From assembly GCA_910574455.1 (NCBI GenBank), contig CAJSYZ010000003.1:992001-1056000 (forward strand): DNA of 64,000 bases, in the 5' to 3' direction. Shown here in pieces: positions 35,363 through 47,649 of the stretch (positions within the stretch are counted from its first letter, which is position 1; every line of letters begins with the position of its first letter). Source of the stretch: Trichaptum fuscoviolaceum. Its lineage: Eukaryota > Basidiomycota > Agaricomycetes > Hymenochaetales > Trichaptaceae. The notes beneath the pieces were generated by a model. It searched no databases and was not told the DNA's origin. It saw nothing but the letters and a program-made list of their open reading frames with translations. Position numbers and translations under genes: made by a program.

Positions 35363-36681
35363 AAGCAGGAAACCCGCTTTCAGGTCCGGTTCATGCTCCC
35401 CGAAGTCATAACCTATCATCCATTCGTGCAGCTTAATTTTCCTTCTGGCGCACACCTCTTTGCATCCGCCGGTCCTCCTTTCCGTGCCAGTCACAGACCA
35501 CGACTGCAATGTAAATAAGAGAGGGAAAGCATTCCAAGAGCCGCTCTGACTTCCTCCCATCTGTGGGCTGAGAGGGTCGAGTGGCGAAACACGCGCAAAA
35601 AAAAATCGGCGCGGCGCAAGATCCAACTTCAGCCTCGTGATCTGCAACTCGCGCCAGTGCCTTCAATCAAGCTGGATATATATAGCCTCGGATAGACGCT
35701 GGCCCGTCTGCATTTCCAGGTTGGCCCGGACCCCGGTACGTCTATTTTGAAAGGTACTCGAGAGTCGGGCGACCATGCGTGTAAGCACTCGTACGTATAG
35801 TGTGTCTGCTGCTACCTGTCCTCTACCGCCTACCCGGTTTCTGAATAGCGAAATGGAGAGCTTCGTCACACTGCCGCAGATAGAGTGTAAAGCTCGAGGA
35901 CTCAAAAGCATGGAGAGCAGCACCGGGGAGGATGATTTCTTGTTGAAGGCCTGGGCATTGCGAGGCACGGGATGTCTCCAACGCCAAAGAGTCATCCTTC
36001 GTTTCATCAGCCAGGAATTCTTCCACCCTGATGCTGCGAAGCCTTGGCCACCTCTGCATCATATCGAACAGCTGTGTAAAGCGTCCTGGAGGCCAGGTCG
36101 TTGGTACCTGCTTAGACATGCTGAACTTGAAGGTGATGAGCGATGTGTTCTTTAACGTTTCAACCAGCGCATCGAGTTCAGGATGATCGAAGCCTCGGAT
36201 CTCGACGTGCTCCACATTCCGACACAGCTGCAGAATTCGAATGTTCGCTCGCGTCCATTCAGGCACTCCTGGCTCAAAACTGTCAATTTCTATTCCAAGA
36301 CGCAGTGTCCGGACTTAGCGCAGCGAGACGAGATCTCGTTTGTCAACGCGGCCAGCAGTTCCTCAGCAATCTCGTGCCCCCGATCGTTTCATGCTCATGG
36401 CTTTTGCAAGCGTCGCATACCTTTCAAGATATTCCACATCGGACTCACCTTTCGTCTGGGGATTCGGATGCCAGATATTACCTCCGACGGATACTTCTAA
36501 ATTCTCGATACAGGTATGTCTCGGACACCTCGCGCCACAGCCTGCAGACACGGAGCAGGGGGGTAAGGTACCACTGAGGGACTCGGACAAAACCGATTGG
36601 AGTCCATTTTGACCGTTCGTTCGGGTGCTGTGATATGAAGTCTTTAACAACGAGCTGCAGGATTTCGGTAGGCAGTAACAT
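35363..36681 (-). pseudogene. F-box/LRR-like relic, copy 2 (multiple frameshifts)
   Basis: It begins MLLPTEILQLVVKDF at 36681 and follows the intact gene at 20926 over nearly its full length, but the frame changes repeatedly: after YLYRE, after SMKRSGARD, again around AALHAFESSS, and in the C-terminal third, where QITRLKLDLAP and CARRKIKLHEW can still be recognised. The central piece (PEWTRANIRILQLCRNVEHVEIRGFDHPELDALVE) is well kept. No functional F-box protein could be produced. Confidence 0.85.
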
Positions 36682-37669
36682 GCTATCGGAGTTCGGTTGT
36701 GCCTAACATTTGCGTTCCTCTCTCTCAGTTATAGACGATAGCAACTTATCACCGAGGTCCCATACCTTTTAAAAACGGGAAGTGACGCAACGCTCAGTGG
36801 CCTTTGACGGTGGCTAGAGAAGGCTACTTGATGCAACAGAAGAGGGGTCTGCTTGACAACGTTGTTAACGATAGCCAACGGGGATGGTCAAGTCACGCAC
36901 GGTGTTTGGTTGATTTCAAGTTCTTACTACCGCGACTGAAGGAGACATTTCAAGCTCCGGCGCCGGCCCTGATTAGTAGTACTCTTCAAGCTTCACGTCC
37001 GCACCGGTTTTTGGGTCGACCAACCAACACGATAGAACGTTCGACTGCGGGCTGGGCTGGGCTGGGCTGGGCTGGGCGGTGCTGCGATCCGGGACCGCGC
37101 CACCATCGTCACATTCCAGCGCAAACGTTTTGGAGAAGCTCGTTCGGATACGCCGTGGTCGCGATGGCTCCCGCCCTAGTGTCGACTTGGGAAGTTCCTG
37201 CTACCTCGCCGACAGACAACTTGAGGCGCCGTTCGGCCGGTTTGCTGTTGTGCTCACTGTGCTCAGGCGGGCGACGAACGAACCTCACGTGCCGGGATAC
37301 GGGGCTCACTAAGGTACTGCATGTACATACAACACACACCTGAGAAACCCCCCTCCCCCCCCAGTGAATAGGGAATACGCGATGGCACCTCTACTGTACA
37401 TCACCAGCCTGAGGTCAATCCCGGAATTAAAAATCTTACTACCCATGGTTAGTGCCAGGATCCAACTCCGAAGGGGCGGGGGGGCACCTTCTCCAGCTGA
37501 GTCGACGAGATCTCTGATTTCAATTCTTGTTCAAGCTGCAGACTATACACATGTACAGTACATCTGACGTACTGCATACCCTCCCTCCGCGCAAAGCAGA
37601 CGCGCTGCACATGCAGTAAACTATCTACCAAACACAGGCCCGGGGGATCCATCAATCGCACTATCATTC
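36682..37669. other. Intergenic: F-box upstream relic plus dispersed repeat
   Basis: The part next to the F-box relic (to about 37020) matches 48480-48760, for example agtgacgcaacgctcagtgg and the ctagagaaggctacttgatg stretch, so promoter DNA was copied with the gene. A (GGCTG)n run lies at 37049-37076, and a third copy of the 33.7-kb repeat at about 37130-37260. No gene is seen. Confidence 0.55.
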
Positions 37670-38891
37670 TCAAACGCGGAACTCGCCCAACGTGCCGTCC
37701 TCGCCGTCCCGGCGCACGAAGCGGCCCGACTTTTCGAGGCCGACGCTGTCGAACAGCGCGAGCTGGTCGCGGACGGACTCCTCCACTGTGATGTCGCCCG
37801 GCCAGTCGGGCACGGTCTCCCGGACGCGCGCGTTTATGGCGTCGTATCGCGCGTTCACTTCGTCCTCGGCTGCGGGGGGCAGGCAAGTCAGTGTTGGTTG
37901 AGGGTGTGAATAGCATGCGTTGAACGCCAAAAAAAAAAACGACATACGGCCTTGCATCGTCCGCACAAAGCCCGGCGAGACGGCCAGGAAGAGGATGTCG
38001 CTGTACGTGAGCGCGAACTTCGCGACGGCCATGTTAAGCGCGGCCTTGGAGATCCCGTACGCGATGGTCGCCGCGTGCCCGAAGCGGAGGACGTACGTGG
38101 GGGAGCCCATGCCCGAGGAGATGGTGAAGACCTTCTTCGTGTACCCGGCCTTGAGCAGAGGCAGGAAGGCGTTTATGGTGTGCGTGGTGCCGACGACGTT
38201 TGTCTTGAACTGCCAGTGAGTGCGTGGGGCGAAGGACGAGGTTAGTGATGGGTAGGTCGTGGATATCGAGTGTGTTGACTGTTGAGACGACGTACGAACT
38301 CGATCATATCATTCTCAAGGACCTCATCCGATGGACTGCAGTAAAGGAGGGCTGTCAGTCAGCTTGCAGATACGTCACAGGACAGGAAACAATTTTGATC
38401 CATACAACTGGTCCAGGGTGGTGAAGCTCCGCGCATAGCCCATCATCGCGGCATTATTGATCAGCACATCGAGCGTCCCTCCCGTCGCCGCCGCCACTTC
38501 CGCAGCCGCACTCTACGAACGGTACAGCCCGTGTGCGCATGTCAGCGTCAGCGTCGTCCGTCCCTGGGATGCCTACATACACACCTTTATGGACGCCAGG
38601 TCTGCGAGGTCCGATTGGATGACGTGGATGTTCTGGCGCGGGGCCGACGCGGCGAAAGCCTGGAGGTCGGCGGCCCCGGGCGCGTTCCGCACGAGCGCGA
38701 AGACCGTGCTGTCTGACCGCGCCGAAAGCTGCTTGACGAAGCCCAGCTGCTCGGGCGACACACGCAGCCGTGCGATCGCCCCGGGGGGGGGGGGAGCGAG
38801 AGGGTCAGTCTGAGCGGCTTTGAAGACCACGGGGACAGGAAGCACGTACGCCGATGCCGCGCGATGCACCCGTGACTGCGTACGAAGGCAT
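37670..38891 (-). CDS. Short-chain dehydrogenase/reductase (270 aa, 6 exons)
   Basis: Exons 38891-38850, 38746-38585, 38512-38406, 38335-38296, 38209-37948 and 37869-37670 join in phase into 271 codons with stop. The enzyme should oxidise or reduce an alcohol/carbonyl with NAD(P)H. The cofactor motif TGASRGIG is at residues 7-14, the adenine-pocket D of DLAD is near 62, the NNAAM motif near 87, the serine of TISSGMGS near 143, and YGISK (Tyr and Lys of the catalytic triad) near 165. The overall shape resembles sniffer/C-factor-type SDRs. Length is normal for the family and no damage is seen. Substrate is unknown, and no pathway neighbour is close enough to assign one. Confidence 0.88.
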
Positions 38892-40633
38892 TGTGTGTGC
38901 GGTTTATGCAGAGGTTTGTGTGCAGAGAGTAGTGCCGTGAGCTGCACGACGGGGCAGTTATCGAAATCGAACGCTCCTTTTATATCTCGGTGTTGATGCA
39001 CTCACTATTAATGCGTCCGAGAGAGTTAGCGCTCACAGCGCAAGGCAGGTCGCAGAACAGAACGCGCGGCCAGCCGGCAGCGCATCTCAATGGATTCAAA
39101 GCCAGTCCGAGTCGCAGCAGGCGAGGAGACACGATGTCATCGGAATGCGATAATGCTGCTGATGCGCGTCCGAGAGCAACGTGCCCAGTGTCCCCTCTGG
39201 GATGCGTTCAAGACACTCGAAAGGATTATGAATTTCAGACCGTCAATCATTGCAGTACATGTACATACAGAATAGTACTATGACGTCAGAGTTGTATATA
39301 ATCTCCATAATCTTGAATGGAACTTGAATGCAGTCTGGAACTTGTGAACTAAACGTGTTTGTTCCTTTTCCCCCTTCCGCCAGCACTCAGGCTGAGGGTC
39401 GACAGCACACACACATGTACAGCTCAGCAACCTAGGTCACTTTGTTCTCTTCTTTGGCGAAGTTCTCTTCTGCTTCTTTTGAACTAGCTAGGGGCACACA
39501 CATGCACGGGCGGTATATATGTAACTATATTGCGGAACTAAATATGTATATAGTCATGCGCGATTTATACATCATGTACGCCGAGTTCAGCTTGCGGGGG
39601 GCTCAGACAAGTGCAGTGGCAACAGCGCCAGCACTGATACTGGCTCAATGTGCGCTCCCATCTCCTTCCTTTGCATCACCATGCACCTAACTTGCAACAT
39701 ATAACCTCTAGAATTTTGATCATCCAACCAATTTTTTTCCGGCATCATAATAACTTGAAGTACAGCGAGCAGCCAAAAATACATGTAATCATCCGGACAT
39801 CCGGGTTTTCTAAAACTTGTTGCTTTCAAAGAAGCGAAAACCTCAGGAAGATTCTGGTGTATAGTTAAAAGTAGAACTTAAGACCTAATTTTGAGCGCAT
39901 TAGCACATAAATGAAGCTCAGTTGTTTTGTGAAATCAGAGATACAGTGTACATACGTCCAGTATCAATGAATTCCTGTTTTCCCGATAGTGCCAGATTTA
40001 TCACATTTTTCTCTAATATACATACTGTCCTAAACGCTGATTTGGGACCTAGTAGCCATGCAAATACAACTACATATAACCCCGACCAACTTTACAATTC
40101 GGCCCATGTCTGCATTTATTTAAAGAATTAGACCACTTGAAATTTTCAAAACAGCAAAACTAAGCAAAATTTCAATTTTAATTCATACTCCAAGTTTCTT
40201 CAGATATGTCTCCATATCTTGTGCAGCTTTTGACTTGCTATACTTATCCTAAGTAGTTGAGAATCTAAGTTACTCAATTGTAAATTTACGCACTTGAATG
40301 CCTTCAAGTTGCGGTAAACTGTGACTGGAATAAAACTTATTAGCATCTCGTAACTTTTTCGCACGAGCCTGAGGTATAAACAACTTAACAGTCAGATCGT
40401 TGATTGGACTGAAAAACTGAATACGGGTTCCCGAGCCTCCCGCTATTAGACTGGAATAACAGTGAATGCTGACAAAATCACCGAGTCATCAGTCTGGAAG
40501 GACGATGCTGACAGAGCCGCCGCTAGGTCTCACTTGCACCTTGTTGCCGACTCGGAGCAACTTGGTCTATAAAGTTTTGTTGCATACAATCATCTATCAT
40601 CATCATCCTCCCAAGCCGACCCGGTACATTACA
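38892..40633. other. Intergenic between SDR and hydrolase
   Basis: The two genes diverge from this 1.7-kb gap. No third gene is supported. It turns A/T-rich after about 39.3 kb, in contrast to the GC-rich SDR locus. Confidence 0.45.
40568..40573 (+). promoter_or_regulatory. TATA box of the alpha/beta hydrolase
   Basis: TATAAA lies 66 nt before the ATG at 40634, the spacing shared by several genes in this window. Confidence 0.6.
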
Positions 40634-41774
40634 ATGGGTTCTACTATCAGTGAAAGTCCAAGCCAATCAGTCTCTTTGGTGGACAGATTCTCTGCCTTCA
40701 ACATCTCGACGCACACGTACAAAGTCGTCGACGGCTATCCGATTCTCGTAGATGTCTTAATTCCGAAATCCCTTACCACAGGGGGAAATAACAAGACAAA
40801 GGCACCCGTTTCTGTCCGGATACACGGTGGATGGCTTGTACGTTATGCAATCACAGCCCATAAGGAGATGCATTATAGTGCTGACCTCTAAATTACGCTG
40901 TATGTAGGTTGGCGGCTCCCGAGACTTTGCAGACTGGTGCCCGGCGTGGCTCATTGAGCTCGCACTGAAGCATGGCGCGATCATGGTACAGCCGGACTAC
41001 CGCCTTCTCCCAGAAGCGACCGGGGAAGACATCTTGGATGATATAGACGATTTTTGGGCCTGGCTTGCAAACGCCTTTCCGTCGATCGTCCAAGAATACG
41101 GCATCGAGCCTGACTTGAACCGCGTGCTTCTGTCGGGGGAGAGTGCAGGCGGGTATCTCTCCCTCCAGACCGCACTGACATTCACCGCGTCACCTTCCCC
41201 TCACCCTCGCATCCGCGTCCTTGCCTCGAGCTTCCCAATGCTCTACCTGCGCTCCGCGCGGTACACACAACACTACCACAAGCAGATCTTCGACGCGCCG
41301 CAGCTCCCGGAGGCGATCATCGACGCGCACCTCGCGTCGATCGCGAACGCGCCGAAGAGGCCTGTCGTGACGAGCACGCCGATGGTGGACGCCCCGCGCG
41401 GCGCGCTGGCGTTTGCGCTTGTCCAGCACGGCCGGTTCGCGGAGGTCCTGGGCGAGGATAGGGACCCGGCGCCTGGGAAGCGGAGGCTGCACCCGGAAGA
41501 CAGAGTCGCTGATGGACGTGTGCTGCCGCCGACGCTGTTCCTCCATGGCACCGACGACTCGGCTGTACCAGTCGATGGGACGGATCAGTTCATAGAGTTG
41601 TTGAGGGAGAAAAGGACCGTAGCGGGGTTGGGGGAGGGGAAGCAAGAGAAGGAGGTGTTGGGGTATATAAGGGTGCCTGGTGAACACGGTTTCCATTCGG
41701 ATGTGAAGATAGGGGATGCGGAGTGGACTGAGGAGGCTGTCTCGTTCATAGAGGGGCACTGGTTAGGGGAGTAG
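40634..41774 (+). CDS. Alpha/beta hydrolase, HSL-like esterase/lipase family (356 aa)
   Basis: Two exons, 40634-40837 and 40908-41774, join in phase across a 70-nt intron. The fold hydrolyses carboxyl esters of small or medium substrates. Visible landmarks are the oxyanion motif HGGW at the splice site, DYRLLPEA, the nucleophile in GESAGG, the acid in LHGTDDSAVP, and the base in GEHGFH, so the Ser-Asp-His triad is complete. There is no signal peptide, so a cytosolic enzyme is likely. Exon 2 is GC-rich in the middle. The SDR at 37.7-38.9 kb is the divergent neighbour, which is suggestive at most of a shared metabolic role. Confidence 0.9.
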
Positions 41775-43659
41775 TCTTCCTCCCAACCTTGTTGCTCGGT
41801 TTCCGATCATAATAACCCTTGTAGTAGTAAGCGAACCCAGATGTGACCGAGTGTTGTTTGCACTGACATGTTGCATTCCCAGTCGGTTGCAATGTGAAGC
41901 CTATCATTTTTTAGAGAAGCAGACCGACAGCTTTGACGACCTGTGACATTCACGATCATTGATTTCCAGATTGCAACTCTAAGCTATCATACCAATAAAC
42001 TTGTCTTGAACGAACATTACCGAAAGTAGAAGAGAAGGTTTTGTGACACTTACTAGTAGTACATTAGTGAGGGCGTAAATGACGTTGAGAAAAAATTCTG
42101 AGAAACCGCCATTGGCGATTAAGCAAACATCATCTAGATGAGCCGCATCAGGTTCGTAGGATAGCTCTTCGTTCCGATAACGTTTGCATGTACTTTTCAA
42201 AGATACATATGTGCAAATCTAAGGAATATTTGATTTATGACTCACGGGAGAGGTCAAAGCTCCTCCTCATTTTATCACCTCCTCTCTCTATTCATTGGTA
42301 GGAGCAGAGTATGGCTGGCATGATCCTCGTGTTACATGCGAGAAAACCTGAACAAGCTGTGGTGGACAGTAAAATCTTGAGCCTGCCCTGAACTGAGGTT
42401 GGCACCCACGTCACTGTCACCCAGCTGCCTTTCTCTTTCTACATCCGCGCCCATCACTTTTCGACAAGGCTAATACCAAGATGCACAGGTCAACTTAGCA
42501 GTTTCGCTTGCAGAATTCTCTCCGAGAGTGTTGTTAGTACACCGCTGGCGAGATGGCTCACAAAACTTGTTTACAATGCCTACACAGGACTATGCAGAGC
42601 TACAGGCGTCGGACTGAGCTGCTTATTTGTCGATCTAGCTTAGTTCATTTCGAGACCTTGAAATTGTTGGTACTGATGAACAAGATGTATAGAAGCACTA
42701 GTCAATACATCTATTTGTGAGTTGTTGCTTTTTATGTGGGCGTAATTCTAGTGAGACTAACTCTTTCTTGATCAGATATTGTATTTTACGTCGGGTTCGC
42801 TCAGTTTCCTTAAGCTTCATTTTCACGATTAGTTCTAGCCTGGGTAGTGATCGTCCTAGCTGGATTCGCTAAGAAGGTGCTCAGTATACCGTAGTACCAG
42901 GGATATCCGGTACCGAGCTCTCAGACGCCTCGCGTGATTTGGCTCATGGTTGACTCCTCATCTAATACTTCTCTAGTTTATAAATCCAACGCGTAAGTGG
43001 CTATGAATACTATCTCCGCTAGCAAGGAAACTGATTGAGTTCATATTGAGCTCCGAATAGCCAACTCTTCAATCTCGATCTCAGCGCATAGTATGCAAGC
43101 TGCTTCGCGGAGAGCCACCAACTTAACATTCTCTCTCTCGTTACTGTCCATCTGCTTGTCTCGCGCAGAGATGCGTGCTGTGTGGCGTCGAAGCTCATGA
43201 TTTTGTCTTCTGCGTGCCTCCATTGATATTCAAAGGACCCTTCATTTGACATCAGAGATGAAATGAGCGCTCGCTCTTCTGCCTTGTGTCGCGAGTACGG
43301 ATTTGGATTCCATATGATGTGGTATGTTGAAATAGCTCTTCGTATCTCCAGCATTGACAATCTCTTCCCCATATATCTGCTTCTTGGCAACAAATCTATG
43401 ATTATGAGATTGTCTGTGCCGCGCTGACCGGAATACAAAACCTTGTTATCTGCTCGTGTTCTGTTATGCTGTGAGCCATGTACATAATGTGCTCTTGTCC
43501 TCTTATGCTGCGAGCGTCATAACTCGTTCTTATCTTCTTATGTGGCAAGCAACGTAATGTGCTCTAATTTTCTCATGCGGAAAATAACGAATCGAATGGT
43601 ATGCATAAATATGGGCGACGCTGGGAAGGGAAAGTCAACTGTCGCAGTCTGTGCACACC
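41775..43659. other. Upstream region of AAA+ copy 2, duplicated at 51.5-53.4 kb
   Basis: Much of this stretch is repeated before AAA+ copy 4, for example acgggagaggtc...gagcagagtat and the gcgctcgctctt-cgcc block. A minus-strand open frame at 43019-43438 (139 aa) is treated separately. No other gene is supported. Confidence 0.55.
43019..43438 (-). CDS. Hypothetical ORF, 139 aa, unrecognised
   Basis: An open frame beginning MYSGQRGTDNLIII encodes a basic, Trp-containing protein of no recognised family. The homologous stretch at about 52900-53290 has lost the frame (stops and shifts), while short peptide similarity (KAEERALI / RKSERS) remains. It could be a remnant of an older gene or chance; weak support. 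Confidence 0.25.
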   Translation of the reverse strand: MYSGQRGTDNLIIIDLLPRSRYMGKRLSMLEIRRAISTYHIIWNPNPYSRHKAEERALISSLMSNEGSFEYQWRHAEDKIMSFDATQHASLRETSRWTVTRERMLSWWLSAKQLAYYALRSRLKSWLFGAQYELNQFPC

Positions 43660-46058
43660 ATGGCGAGCCAGCTTGATCATGAGAGGAAAGAATCCGAGAT
43701 GAAAGACGGCACATTAATCGACAGTGGCGAGGATGCCATGACCGGAGATGAGACTCGACCAAACGAGAAAAAGGATGTCGACGAGTTCTACGACCCCCTT
43801 CGCGATGATTGGTTCATGATCGACAGGTGGAACGAAATTTTTGACTATAACAACAGGGACGATTTGGAAGATTATGATAGGTTTGTGTTCTTGGACGTGC
43901 GGCAATACGACAAGTGTACGTATTCGGTGCATCCAGAGCACTTCATGTCCAAGAATGGCTCGTTCCAGACCTTCCTGGACATCAGGAGTCCCCAGCTGAA
44001 GAAGGTGTGCAAGGATGTTATGGGCGTTATTCCAGGCATCTTGCGGTCGCTCACTCCTTTCCGGGTAAGTAATATTTTCTTCTTTCATTCTCCTGATGCT
44101 GAACATTGCACATGAAAAAAATTCCTCCTTTAGCTTGACCCTCGGATGGTCTTGACGTTTGTGTTTGACTTCAAATTGTACGCCACTGCTCTGCACCGGA
44201 AAGAAGACAAGACTGAGGATGACAATCTCATGTCCTCCCATCTGGACTTCTTCCTTGACTACATCCGGTCTAAAGGCCCCTTGACATTCGACAATCTTTG
44301 TAACCATCTCAAGCACGGCGAGATTACCTTCGACCTCATCGGGACCATCCTCGTCCCGCGGACCATCATCTACGCTAAGTGTTCTATTACGGAAGCGCCG
44401 CGGGCATTGCGTCTGAAGCAAGCCAAACGCTCAAGATCTGATGATGGTGAACCATACTGGGAAATCGAGGCCGAATACGTCGAAAGCAATGAGAGGTGCT
44501 ATGCTGCGAATACTACTCGGAAAACACCCAAGTTTGGTTTAAGTATATCGTCGCAAAAGCTTGTCATCTTGAAATTTTATGGAGCAGCTAAGATAGCTGG
44601 TCTCCCTTCTTATCCGATCAAGTACCACCCGCAAGCTGACCAGCTCATGAGCAAGCTTGTCGAGCGAGGGAGGAAGTGGTGCGAGCTGGAAGGTGTGCAC
44701 CATAGGCACCTGAAAGGCACAGGCATAAATGTTCGCAGCGAAAATGTTTTTGTGAGTCCTTAGAGCTCTTGCTACATTGTAACCCATGCTGAACCCCGCA
44801 ATGCTCTGTAGATCGATAGCCATGTCATGATTGACCGAAGTAAGCGCTTCCCGTAGCGAGTGACACATCTCTGACTTGATAAAACTATAGAGGGATACAC
44901 CCGTACTAATCCTAGGATCTTCTTGCCTCAAGCTAAAAAATCTTTAGATGGGACCAATCTAGATAACCTTGTGATAAGCTGTAGCAACGCGGAAGATGTC
45001 AAGGACTCATACACATGTAACACAACACTCAGCGACGAACATTTGATGCTCGCGAGCCCCATCCTATTTGGCTTTTCACTTTTCCATAAACTCTGGTGTA
45101 TGCCCACTATTTCTCACTTCACATCCATGCCACTCACCATATGTGCCTGCAGTGGTATTCAATGTCGAGGATGTAATGAACATTGAATGGAGCAACGAAC
45201 CCTTTGAGAACCTTGTCATTCCTCCGGAACCGAAGCAACTCATTAGGTCGCTTGTCGAAACACATGGCAAAGGCAGCACCGGATTTGACGATTTCGTGAA
45301 GGGCGAAGGCCGCGGTATCATCATCAACTTAGTTGGTAATCGGGGTACTGGTAAAAGCTTGACGGTTAAAGCAACAAGCGAAGGTGAGTCTTTGTTCCTT
45401 TGTAATATTAAAGGTGACCAAATATTTGTGTAGTCGCTAGGAAGCCTCTGTATATTGTCGGTGCCGGAGACCTCGGAGCCACAGCATCGGCCCTGAATGA
45501 AAACTTGACGCAGATCTTCAACATCGCATCCAGTTGGGGTGCAGTTGTGCTCATCGACGAAGCTGACGTCTTCTTGGAAGAGCAATCCGTCCACGACCTC
45601 CAGAGGAATACCATCGTTTCCGTCTTCCTTCGTCAGCTCGAGTACGTGGTCTAAACTATCTTTTCTTACGCTATAGTTAACTCTTCACTTTACATTCTAG
45701 GCTTTTCCAAGGCATCCTCTTCCTGACTACGAGCAGGGTGAAGACTTTCGACAAGGCATTTCACTCGCGTATTCACCTCTCCGTGCGCTACCATGACCTC
45801 ATGCCCATTGCACGACGCAAGATCTGGATTTCATTCCTCAAGAAGGTAGTCGCCAAGGGCCAGGATGGCATTGGTGTCTCTGACGAAGAGGTTGATGATC
45901 TTAGCGAACGGGCTGTCAACGGCAGGCAAATCAAGAACGTTGTCAAGACCGCGAGCATACTTTCCACTTCAAAGAACGAGTCTCTTGGCTATGCTCATCT
46001 TGTTCAAGTGCTAAATATGATGGCCCAGTTTGAGGTGAACAGGAATGAGATGATTTGA
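43660..46058 (+). CDS. AAA+ ATPase of the fungal DUF7025-type family, copy 2 (684 aa)
   Basis: Seven exons, 43660-44064, 44134-44751, 44812-44839, 44891-45097, 45153-45383, 45434-45641 and 45701-46058, join in phase into 685 codons with stop. Intron positions equal those of the other copies. The N-terminus is acidic and diverged (DEFYDPLRDDWFMIDRWNEIFDYNN), followed by the conserved TFLDIRSPQLKKVCKDVMG and DLIGTILVPRTII regions. Walker A is GNRGTGKS and Walker B VVLIDEADVFLEE. The sensor-1 position reads LTTSR where the others have LTTNR or LTTNK; the Asn that positions the attacking water is replaced by Ser, so hydrolysis may be weakened. It is the most diverged copy, with no stop or frameshift. 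Confidence 0.85.
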
Positions 46059-46389
46059 TAGAGCTAAATGTATATTTGTTTACCTCAGGCCAGAGCTTAT
46101 GGAATTTTTGTTAGTGATACTATATTCGTAGATCAATATCTATTAAAGTATCAAGATTCAATTCAATGGTTTAAAGGCCCTAGCAGACTTGTGTACTGTT
46201 AGTTTCGGTTGTGATTTCGGAACGCTGGAAAGGACTCTAGGCCGGTAAGCAAGCTCTTAATAGCTGCGGGCTCAAACCCCTGCCAGATGTGGGTAATATT
46301 TAGGGGAACACTACTTTAGAGCATAACCGATATGTGTTGTTTAAGCTACACATGAGGGTAAAGGGCTTGGTATGGTGTGTCATCAGGGC
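46059..46389. other. Short intergenic spacer
   Basis: Downstream DNA of AAA+ copy 2. Nothing else is visible. Confidence 0.4.
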
Positions 46390-47010
46390 CGGAAGAAGAT
46401 GAAATGAGTGTAATGCCGCGGGACATAGGCCACAGGCGGCGCTCCAGACTCAGCAGCAGCTACAAACTCTGGGGCAGCAGACGACGATGATAAAACCAGG
46501 CGGGCGCGAGCATGAGCAGCCCGTATATACATGCACGGGGAAGCTATTTGCAGACGCAGACGCACAGCCAGGCGGCCCAGCAGCAACAACCACAGAGACA
46601 TGTGAAGAAGGCGCGTAAGGATATGATGCTCATTGATCGTGAGGTAGAGCGGGAACGTGACAGCAGAGAGGGGAAGACGCAACTGCTCCCCCGTACACGA
46701 CGCTGGCAGTGAAGAGTCAGAGGAGGGAGTACGCGGCAAATTGAAGAGGTGCCCAATCGGCATGGAGTCTGGGGCCCTTGTTGTAGTGAAGCACGTACAT
46801 ACTGTACTATGATCACAAGCGCGGAAAGGCGAGCGAGGATGCACCACACTCCGGTGAGCGCGGCATGTCTCCTGCACGCGCAGTGATTAGGCGCCAGCTT
46901 ACGCCGCTGTATATCAACTCGACCTCGCTGTAGGTGAGCAGCAATAGTACGGCTTCCGCTCCGGGGAGTACAGCGGTGAGGACAAGCTCATAGACGAGGA
47001 CGTTGTAGGA
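46390..47010 (+). pseudogene. Fragment of the GATA-like low-complexity gene
   Basis: Pieces align with the last exon of the gene at 23712-28491: IHARGSYLQTQTHSQAAQQQQ against MHARASHTQTQPYGQAAQQQQ, KDMMLIDREVERERDSREGKTQLL against DTMIIDRERDRERDRREERTQLL, then TPLYINS against TPPYINS. Frames shift and stops interrupt, and the Cys4 finger and both ends are missing. Its orientation is opposite to the parent, as expected for the inverted duplication. GC content has dropped compared with the parent, which suggests long decay. Confidence 0.8.
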
Positions 47011-47219
47011 CTGCCTTACGTATGTAGATATACTTGTGGCGGACAAATTCTACAAATTTTGTAACTGATTATAGCGATTTAGCCTCTCTCTTTTCTTCTC
47101 GAGAGCAGTGCAGATCTGTAGGTAGTAAGTACATAGAAGACGATCCGGGAGTTTCCGGAACCAAGTAAGGAAGTGAAGCCGGCCCTGAAAATGCGGTAAA
47201 ATCAACTATGAAACGAAAT

Positions 47220-47420
47220 GTCTTTCTTCACGTACTCGTCCTCGCATAGCTCCACTTCCGTGCACACAAGCCCTTTATCGACGACCCCGCACTTTCAACA
47301 TGCGCCAACTAATATATTCCTGCATCGAGTGACTTTCCTGCTCTTGCTGATGAAGTCTTGTCCAGCCGCAGGAACAGAGGAGTTTTTGGACTGTCTTGGG
47401 CATCACAAATGTCATCCAAG
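47220..47420. repeat. F-box 3' flank, inverted copy
   Basis: It matches 22380-22660 in inverse orientation (ccgcactttcaacatg, gactgtcttgggcatcac). This links the F-box relic at 47650 to the same ancestral unit as the intact gene at 20926. Confidence 0.65.
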
Positions 47421-47649
47421 ACTGACAGCAAAGCTCACAACGAGCTACCTATTCCGTTTTCACCATTGCAGAGCTATTATAAACATAAAAAGATCAACGT
47501 GAACAGGCTGAAAAGAAATTTACCCTTGGTGCTATTCGCACTCGTCGCCTTTCAGACACAATAGGGTCAAAAAAGGGGGAAAGCTGCATAGGATACAAAA
47601 GCCAGGAGCATTTGAGGAGCGATATTTTTACGACGTGTATCATCATATA

